Shown here in pieces: positions 58,930-64,000 of a DNA stretch of 64,000 nucleotides. The notes beneath the pieces are model-generated. The model was not told where the DNA came from. It saw only the letters and a list, made by a program, of their open reading frames with translations, and did not search any database. The translations under genes and the position numbers were made by a program. The stretch spans positions 496,001 to 560,000 of the forward strand of contig JAFEFN010000003.1 of assembly GCA_018240525.1 (NCBI GenBank). The letters run 5' to 3'. This stretch comes from Pseudomonadota bacterium (GTDB taxonomy: Bacteria; Pseudomonadota; Gammaproteobacteria; Steroidobacterales; Steroidobacteraceae). Each line of letters starts with the position of its first letter. Position 1 is the first letter of the stretch.

Positions 58930-59319
58930 CTAGTCGACGATGGCCGACTGGATCGCGATGCCGCTGCTCAGCAGCCGCGAGACCGGAGTCCCCGACACCA
59001 CCGCCAGCAGCTCGCTTTTCTGGTCCCCGCTGAGCGGCCTGGCGAAGGACAGGCGACGGTCGATGTGCTCGCGGCCGGCGTGGTCCTTCGACCAGCGCAC
59101 GCCCACGGTGATCTTGCCGAGCGTCCAGTCCTGCCGCGCCGCGTGGCGCCGCAGCGCCACCGCCGTGTCCGCGCCGAGGCTGGCCAGCAGCAGCTCGCGC
59201 GCGGCAAACCCGGCATCGCTGCCGCCGTCCGCGACCGGCTCATCGGCCGTCAGGTGGTGGTGGCCCGAGACGACCTGCTGCACGTGCTGGTGCTCGTTGA
59301 TCACGGTCACATGGGCCAT
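58930..59319 (-). CDS. OsmC-fold protein lacking both catalytic cysteines
   Basis: 129 residues with GGGGGGA before the ATG. The OsmC/Ohr fold is clear (ARELLLASLGADTAVALRRHAARQDW, then ISFARPLSGDQKSELLAVVSGTPVSRLLSSGI-type end), but the two positions that are cysteine in peroxidatic members are Asp (GADTA where GACTA is usual) and Thr (SGTPV where KCPV is usual). It cannot work as a thiol peroxidase. It is the third gene of the CFA synthase unit, ten bases after the flavoprotein gene, so a lipid-binding or accessory role is more likely. Confidence 0.82.
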   Translation of the reverse strand: MAHVTVINEHQHVQQVVSGHHHLTADEPVADGGSDAGFAARELLLASLGADTAVALRRHAARQDWTLGKITVGVRWSKDHAGREHIDRRLSFARPLSGDQKSELLAVVSGTPVSRLLSSGIAIQSAIVD

Positions 59320-59329
59320 GGGTCCCCCC

Positions 59330-60331
59330 TTATGCGCTGGCGTGGCCGCGCTGCCCGGCCAGGGCCAGCGCCCGCGCCGGCCGGTCGAACATACTGCGCA
59401 CGATGCTGGTCAGGCTCTTGCCGGTGACGTCGTCCAAGCGGTACTCGGCGCCCTTCAGGATCGCATCGGCGGCGCGCAGGCCGCTGCGGATGGCGGGGCC
59501 GATCCCCTCGCCCAGGTCGGGAGTGGCAAGGCCCGCGGCATCGCCGGTCACGAAGGCGTTGTCGCGGCGTACCACCCGCACGTTGCCGCGCAGGTAATAG
59601 CTGTAGCCGGTGGGATCGAACTGCGCCCCGGGGGCAAAGCTGCCGTGCAGCGTTCGCGCCAGCTGGTTCCAGTGACCGCGGATGTCGAGACCGCTGTTCT
59701 TCATGCGCGCGGCGATCCCGCCGACGCCGACGTTCAGCCAGCCACGCTCCTTGGGCACGTACCACGAGTAGCCCGGCAGGCCATGGGTGAAGAACCACAG
59801 ATGGCAGTCCTTTTCCTGCCAGTCGTACTCGATCTCGTGCTCGAGTGTGACTAGCTGCAGCTCGCTGGCCCGCGGGTTGAGTTCGCGGAACAGCTCCCGG
59901 TACACCGGGCAACGCGTGCCGCCCGCGCCGATCAGGTAGCGCGCGCGATAGGCCCCGTCGACGGCGTAGCCCTGCGCATCGGCGCTGATGTGGCGGACGT
60001 TGTGCAACTCGACCGGCGCGCCGGAACGCTGCAGCAGCCAGGCGTCGAACTCGAGGCGCCGGATCGAGTGCTGCACGCACGGTACCGGCAGGTTCAGGCG
60101 GCCGAAGTGGAACCGCAGGCGCGGGTAGGTTAGGAGGCGGTGCGGGTAGGCGCGCACGTCCATCTCGAGCTCGCGCACCACCTCGGGCGTGATCCACCCC
60201 GCGCACAGCTTCAGGCGCGGAAAGGCCTCGCGGTCGAGCACCAGGACGTCGACCCCCGCGCGCCGCAGACGCCACGCGGCCGCGGCGCCCGCCGGGCCGC
60301 CGCCGACGATCAGTACCTCACATGAGCGCAC
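59330..60331 (-). CDS. geranylgeranyl-reductase-like FAD-dependent oxidoreductase
   Basis: 333 residues from a GTG with GGAG upstream. FAD is bound through VLIVGGGPAGAAAAWRLRRAG and the later FVTGDAAGLATPDLGEGIGPAIRSGL block. KLCAGWITPEVV and GLPGYSWYVPKERGWLNVGVGG are the marks of the geranylgeranyl reductase family, which saturates isoprenoid or lipid double bonds, and of related halogenase/hydroxylase-like members. It starts 15 bases after the CFA synthase stop, so it probably acts on a lipid made or changed by that enzyme. Confidence 0.87.
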   Translation of the reverse strand: MRSCEVLIVGGGPAGAAAAWRLRRAGVDVLVLDREAFPRLKLCAGWITPEVVRELEMDVRAYPHRLLTYPRLRFHFGRLNLPVPCVQHSIRRLEFDAWLLQRSGAPVELHNVRHISADAQGYAVDGAYRARYLIGAGGTRCPVYRELFRELNPRASELQLVTLEHEIEYDWQEKDCHLWFFTHGLPGYSWYVPKERGWLNVGVGGIAARMKNSGLDIRGHWNQLARTLHGSFAPGAQFDPTGYSYYLRGNVRVVRRDNAFVTGDAAGLATPDLGEGIGPAIRSGLRAADAILKGAEYRLDDVTGKSLTSIVRSMFDRPARALALAGQRGHASA

Positions 60332-60346
60332 CGCAGCTCCGGAAGT

Positions 60347-61606
60347 TCAGGGGGCGTAAATGTCGGCTCGGTTCCAGGCAATGTCGTTGCTCTCACCGGG
60401 CGCGAAAAGCACCTGGAACAGCTGCAGCTTGCCGGTGGTGAAGGCCGCGATAGAGCCGGCCAGGTACAGCCGCCACATGCGCACAAAGCGGGCATCGAAC
60501 ATGTCGCGCACCTTGTCGCTCGCGGCCTCGTAGAGCTCATACCAGTGGCGCAGCGTCTGCGCGTAGTGCAGGCGGAGGTTCTCCACGTCGAGCACGGAGA
60601 AATCCCAGGGCTCGAAGATGCGCATCATCTCGCTGAGAGCCGGCGGACAGGCCCCCGGGAAGATGCGCTTCTCGATCCAGGGCTGCAGCGCCGCCGGGTA
60701 GTTGCGGCCGATCGAATGGATGAACCCGCGGCCACGGCCGCCGAGCGCGCGGTGGACCACGCTGCCTAGCTCGGCGTAATTTTCGACGCCGACGTGCTCG
60801 AGCATGCCGACCGAAACGAAGGCGTCGTACCGGCCGGTGATGTTGCGGTAGTCGTCCTCGACGTACTCGACCTGGCCGCCGACGCCGGCGCGCTGCGCTT
60901 GCTCACGCGCGTACATGATCTGCTCGCGCGAGATGTTGAACGCGCGGACGCGCACCCCGTAGTGCCGTGCCATGTGCAGCGCCAGCGTGCCCCAGCCGCA
61001 GCCAGCCTCGACCACGGTCTCGCCCGCCTTCAGCCGCAACTTGCGGCACACGTGGTCCATCTTGGCGACCTGAGCCTCATCGAGGCTCGCCGTGGGCGTC
61101 GGGTAGTAGGCGCACGTATAGGCCATCGTGCTCCCCAGCCACAGAGAATAGAACTGGTTGCCGATGTCGTAGTGGCGATGGATGTTGTCGCGCGAGCCCG
61201 CCAGGGTATTGGTGCGCGGTCGGCGCAGCGCCCGTCGCAGGAAGGTCTCCGGCTTGCCGTTCATGGTATTGCTGAGATTGACGATCTCCAGCATGGATAC
61301 CAGGTCTCCCTCCACGGTGACGCTGCCGTCGGAGAAGGCATCTCCGAAGCGCAGCGCGGGATCGGCGAGGACCGACATCAAGACGGCGCGGCTGGCAAAA
61401 GTGACCCGCGCGGCCGCAGGCTCCGCCGGGCTGAGGACGGCACCGTCCCGGATCGCGAATTCCAGCGGCGGGTTGTTCAGAAAGGCGCTCACCTTGGCCA
61501 GCAGCCAGGCATCGAGCGGCTTAGCCGCCTCCGGTGCGCCCGGGGGCGGTGCATCCCTGAACGAGCGGCCGGAGGTGGACGTCAGGCTCTTTTCAGCGGC
61601 ATTCAC
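60347..61606 (-). CDS. cyclopropane-fatty-acyl-phospholipid synthase family methyltransferase
   Basis: 419 residues from a GTG with GGAGG upstream. The SAM site is VVEAGCGWGTLALHMA; family blocks DNIHRHYDIGNQFYSLWLG, YTCAYYP, EHVGVENY and the C-terminal HYAQTLRHWYELYE are all kept. Members transfer a methyl from SAM to the double bond of an unsaturated phospholipid acyl chain, giving a cyclopropane, methyl-branched or methylated-unsaturated chain. It leads a tight three-gene unit with a flavoprotein and an OsmC-like protein. Confidence 0.93.
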   Translation of the reverse strand: MNAAEKSLTSTSGRSFRDAPPPGAPEAAKPLDAWLLAKVSAFLNNPPLEFAIRDGAVLSPAEPAAARVTFASRAVLMSVLADPALRFGDAFSDGSVTVEGDLVSMLEIVNLSNTMNGKPETFLRRALRRPRTNTLAGSRDNIHRHYDIGNQFYSLWLGSTMAYTCAYYPTPTASLDEAQVAKMDHVCRKLRLKAGETVVEAGCGWGTLALHMARHYGVRVRAFNISREQIMYAREQAQRAGVGGQVEYVEDDYRNITGRYDAFVSVGMLEHVGVENYAELGSVVHRALGGRGRGFIHSIGRNYPAALQPWIEKRIFPGACPPALSEMMRIFEPWDFSVLDVENLRLHYAQTLRHWYELYEAASDKVRDMFDARFVRMWRLYLAGSIAAFTTGKLQLFQVLFAPGESNDIAWNRADIYAP

Positions 61607-61705
61607 GGCTTACAACCTCCATCTTCGAACCCCTAATTTAGCACGCAGCGGGGCGGGCGACAGCCGGCGGCCAGACACGCGGCTTGGCGGCCAAACGACC
61701 TTGGG

Positions 61706-62569
61706 CTAATGCGCGGCGAAGGCCTGATTGAGGATGTTGGCGAGGCGGGCGCCGGCGAGCAACACGCGCTCGCGCACCAGCGCTGCTCCCGCGGCGACAT
61801 AGTCCGCATCCAGGACCACGATGCCCTCCGCGGGAGTGTGGCAAGCGAAGCCGGCGTAGCGATAGGCCACGTTTCGAGCGAGGTTGTTCGACTCCACCGC
61901 CCAACTGTCCGGGCTGCCCTGGCCGGCTTCGTGCAGCAATTCCTGGGCCTCGGCGGCCAGGGCCGGCAGTCCCGGGGGCGGCTGTCGGGCGTTGCTGGTC
62001 CTGAATGCCCGCTGCACCAGCAGCGTGTCCCAGACCTTGTGCAGGCTGGTGCGCCCGTGCGTCCGTACCCCTGCCAAGGCGACCTGCACGTCGTTGCCGC
62101 CGCGATCCTCGTTGTTGGCGGCGTGCAGGGGCTGATGCAGGTCCCCTTCCAGGTGCACCACCCACTTGAGTGCTTCATTGCGCTCGGCCCGGGGCGCGCG
62201 TGGATCGGCCAAGACGGCGATCAGGCGCTTCAGCTGCTCGCTGTTGCATTGCCCGTCTGCGCAGTAACGCGCTTTCGCCGACCGCCCGCACACAGGGTCG
62301 TCGTCGTAGTGCCAGGGGTTGTGCGCCGCGCGGCTGCCGTGTATCTCGTCGGCCCACACCGCGACCGACTCCAGAGTGCTGCGCCCCGAGGGCCGGTCGA
62401 ACTTATCCAGATCCAGTGCCAGGAGCTGCAGGACGACCGCATGCGCCTGCGGCGTGAGCAGCTGGTCGGCGATGGCCCCCACCGTGCGGTGTCCCTGCGG
62501 GCCCCAGGCACGGGCGGTGCCCGGGATGAGCAGTGCCAACAGGACGACCCCGCGGAGGACGGTCCGCAC
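61706..62569 (-). CDS. exported S1/P1-type nuclease
   Basis: About 287 residues from the GTG at 62569; longer frames reach 62656 and beyond but overlap the divergent peptidase gene. The signal peptide (VVLLALLIPGTARA) is followed at once by Trp (AWGPQGHRTVGAIAD), whose main-chain amine is a zinc ligand in this family. Other ligand blocks are VAVWADEI, PWHYDDD, VVHLEGDLHQPLHAANNEDRGGND and LHKVWDTLL. It cuts single-stranded nucleic acid outside the cell or in the periplasm for phosphate and nucleoside recovery. Confidence 0.9.
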   Translation of the reverse strand: MRTVLRGVVLLALLIPGTARAWGPQGHRTVGAIADQLLTPQAHAVVLQLLALDLDKFDRPSGRSTLESVAVWADEIHGSRAAHNPWHYDDDPVCGRSAKARYCADGQCNSEQLKRLIAVLADPRAPRAERNEALKWVVHLEGDLHQPLHAANNEDRGGNDVQVALAGVRTHGRTSLHKVWDTLLVQRAFRTSNARQPPPGLPALAAEAQELLHEAGQGSPDSWAVESNNLARNVAYRYAGFACHTPAEGIVVLDADYVAAGAALVRERVLLAGARLANILNQAFAAH

Positions 62570-62654
62570 GCAGCGGCCCACCGGTCCCGTGCAGCCCCTG
62601 GTGTAGACTGCGCGGCTGTTCCGGGCCGCGGCCCCCGCAGTGGAAAAACCTCGC

Positions 62655-64000
62655 ATGACTCGCACCGCCTGCCTCTCAAGCCTCATACGCCTGTCCTGGA
62701 TCGCCTCGGCTGCCCTGGTTAGCTTCGCCGCCGCGGCGGACGCCCCGCCGGCGCTGCAGGGGGCCGCGGGCATCGACCAGGCCGCCCTGGACACGTCCGT
62801 GAGGCCTGGCGACGACTTCTTCGCCTATGCCAACGGCGGCTGGATCAGGCGCACCGAGATCCCGGCCGACCGTTCCAGCTACGGCAACTTCCAGATTGTC
62901 GATGATCTGACGTATAAGCGCACCGCAGAGCTCATCCGTGCCGCGGGCCAGGGTGCCGCGCCGGGCTCGGTTGCCGAGAAGATCGGCCGCTACTACGCCG
63001 CCTACCTGGACGAAGCGGCCATCGAGAAGCTCGGGGCGGCGCCGATATCGGCCGGCCTGAAGCGCATCGACGGCATCAAGGACCGCACCCAGCTGGCGGG
63101 TGCACTCGGGGCCACGCTGCGCACCGACGTGGACGTCCTCAACAACACCAACCTGCACACCGAAAACCTCTTCGGCCTGTGGGTGGCACAGGACCTCAGC
63201 GACCCGACCCGGTACGCGGCCTTCCTGCTGCAGGGCGGGCTGGTGATGCCCGACCGCGACTACTACCTCAACCCATCGCAGCACATGGCCGAGGTCCGCA
63301 CGCGCTATCAGGCGCACATCGAGAAGGTGCTGCAGCTGGGCGGCATCGCCGACGCCCACGGCGCTGCGGCCCGCGTCTATGCCCTCGAGCAGCGCATCGC
63401 GGCGGCGCACGTCAGCCGGGAAGAAAGCGAGGACGTGCTCCGGGGCAACAATCACTGGAGCCTTGCGGACTTTGGCCAGCGGGCGCCCGGGATGGACTGG
63501 ACGGCCTTCTTCGAGGCCGCGGGACTGGGAGCGCAGCACGAGTTCGTGGTGTGGCAGCCGAGCGCACTCAGCGGCATCGCAGCGCTGGTGGGCGGCGAGC
63601 CGCTGGAGAGCTGGAAGGCCTTCCTGCGCTTTCACTACATCGAGTCCTCATCGCCCTACCTGGCCAAGCGCTTTGTCGACGAGCACTTCGAGTTCCACGA
63701 GCACGTGCTCTCGGGGACCCCGCAGCAGCCGCCGCGCTGGAAGAGCGCGGTGGCCGAGACCAACACCGCGCTCGGCATGGCAGTGGGCCAGCTGTACGTG
63801 GCCAAGTATTTCCCTGCCAGCGAGAAGGCGCGGGCGGAAGCGATGGTGAAGAACCTGCTGGCGGCGTTTGCCGCGCGCATCGACAGGCTCGACTGGATGG
63901 CACCCCAGACCCGCGCCGAGGCGAAGGCCAAGCTTGCCGTGCTCAAGGTCGGGGTCGGCTACCCGGACCACTGGCGCAGCTACGAGGGGCTGCGCGTCAC
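62655..64000 (+). CDS. M13 family (neprilysin-like) metallopeptidase, cut by the window end
   Basis: At least 448 residues; the gene runs off the window, so the zinc site HExxH is not visible. A signal peptide (LSWIASAALVSFAAA-AD) precedes the M13 N-terminal domain: DTSVRPGDDFFAYANGGWIRRTEIPADRSSYGNF, then LLQGGLVMPDRDYYL and YVAKYFPASEKARAEAMVKNLLAAF. M13 enzymes degrade peptides in the periplasm. The ATG at 62655 is preceded by no clear site and shares bases with a possible minus-strand start of the S1 nuclease. Confidence 0.9.
   Translation, partial: MTRTACLSSLIRLSWIASAALVSFAAAADAPPALQGAAGIDQAALDTSVRPGDDFFAYANGGWIRRTEIPADRSSYGNFQIVDDLTYKRTAELIRAAGQGAAPGSVAEKIGRYYAAYLDEAAIEKLGAAPISAGLKRIDGIKDRTQLAGALGATLRTDVDVLNNTNLHTENLFGLWVAQDLSDPTRYAAFLLQGGLVMPDRDYYLNPSQHMAEVRTRYQAHIEKVLQLGGIADAHGAAARVYALEQRIAAAHVSREESEDVLRGNNHWSLADFGQRAPGMDWTAFFEAAGLGAQHEFVVWQPSALSGIAALVGGEPLESWKAFLRFHYIESSSPYLAKRFVDEHFEFHEHVLSGTPQQPPRWKSAVAETNTALGMAVGQLYVAKYFPASEKARAEAMVKNLLAAFAARIDRLDWMAPQTRAEAKAKLAVLKVGVGYPDHWRSYEGLRV

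Noticed and set aside
57553..59427. 624-codon plus-strand frame overlapping the barrel gene
   Set aside because: It is a +1 shadow of the barrel gene running into the opposite-strand OsmC-like gene, with Arg/His-rich sequence.
1..64000. tRNA, rRNA, CRISPR, insertion sequence, integrase or attachment sites
   Set aside because: I looked for repeat-spacer patterns, transposase motifs, CCA-ended cloverleafs at intergenic gaps and flanking direct repeats around the 29-49 kb island and found none; a covariance-model search could still find a missed small RNA.

Overview
The window is GC-rich, densely coded, and carries TonB-dependent receptors, Ohr, TrxC, NnrU, MsrB, RluE, a cyclopropane-fatty-acid synthase and large secreted peptidases. 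This fits an environmental proteobacterium, most likely a gammaproteobacterium of the Steroidobacter/Nevskia type; that placement is inferred from gene style only. I saw no rRNA, tRNA, insertion sequence, CRISPR array or phage gene.

Layout. 0-8.3 kb: a penicillin-acylase family hydrolase faces a TonB-dependent receptor, followed by a TPR remnant, a PAP2-type membrane protein, Ohr, a glutathione S-transferase gene broken by two one-base losses, a DUF1345 membrane protein and a PlsC-like acyltransferase. 8.6-19.8 kb: secreted multicopper oxidase, beta-lactamase-fold hydrolase, IPT/TIG plus lectin-like secreted protein, NnrU, MsrB, a secreted unknown, a B12-type radical SAM protein, RluE and a VOC protein. 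20-28.7 kb: a flavin/F420-type LLM oxidoreductase, a small lipoprotein, and a minus-strand run of GH144-like glucanase, GH39-like glycosidase, TrxC, SDR, DUF2277, aldo/keto reductase and 2OG-Fe(II) oxygenase.

29-49.3 kb looks like one accessory catabolic island: two APH-type phosphotransferases, two paralogous LuxR-type regulators, two SnoaL/NTF2-fold proteins, a DUF7064-like protein, an Asp/Glu (hydantoin-type) racemase, EthD, two SDRs, a tyrosine phosphatase, a TonB receptor, a molybdopterin oxidoreductase, a stand-alone HyuA-type hydantoinase/oxoprolinase, a 14-TM exporter and a protein with every active-site residue I could place of F420-dependent glucose-6-phosphate dehydrogenase. Two of its control regions share a 25-bp partly palindromic element (19 of 25 bases identical), a good candidate operator for the LuxR-type pair. 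The substrate is unknown.

49.5-64 kb: a TRIC-family channel, a VOC protein, a PSMA-like M28 peptidase and an SDR. Then comes a five-gene plus-strand operon (54.2-58.9 kb) encoding two pilin-like secreted proteins, a small secreted protein, an Ig-fold chaperone-like protein and an outer-membrane barrel with a C-terminal SdrD-B-like domain. It resembles a chaperone-usher fibre system in logic but not in its recognisable parts, and is the best candidate in the window for an undescribed system. It has a repeat-rich leader and a strong hairpin after the first subunit gene. A tight CFA synthase / geranylgeranyl-reductase-like / cysteine-less OsmC trio, an S1/P1 nuclease and a window-truncated M13 peptidase close the window.
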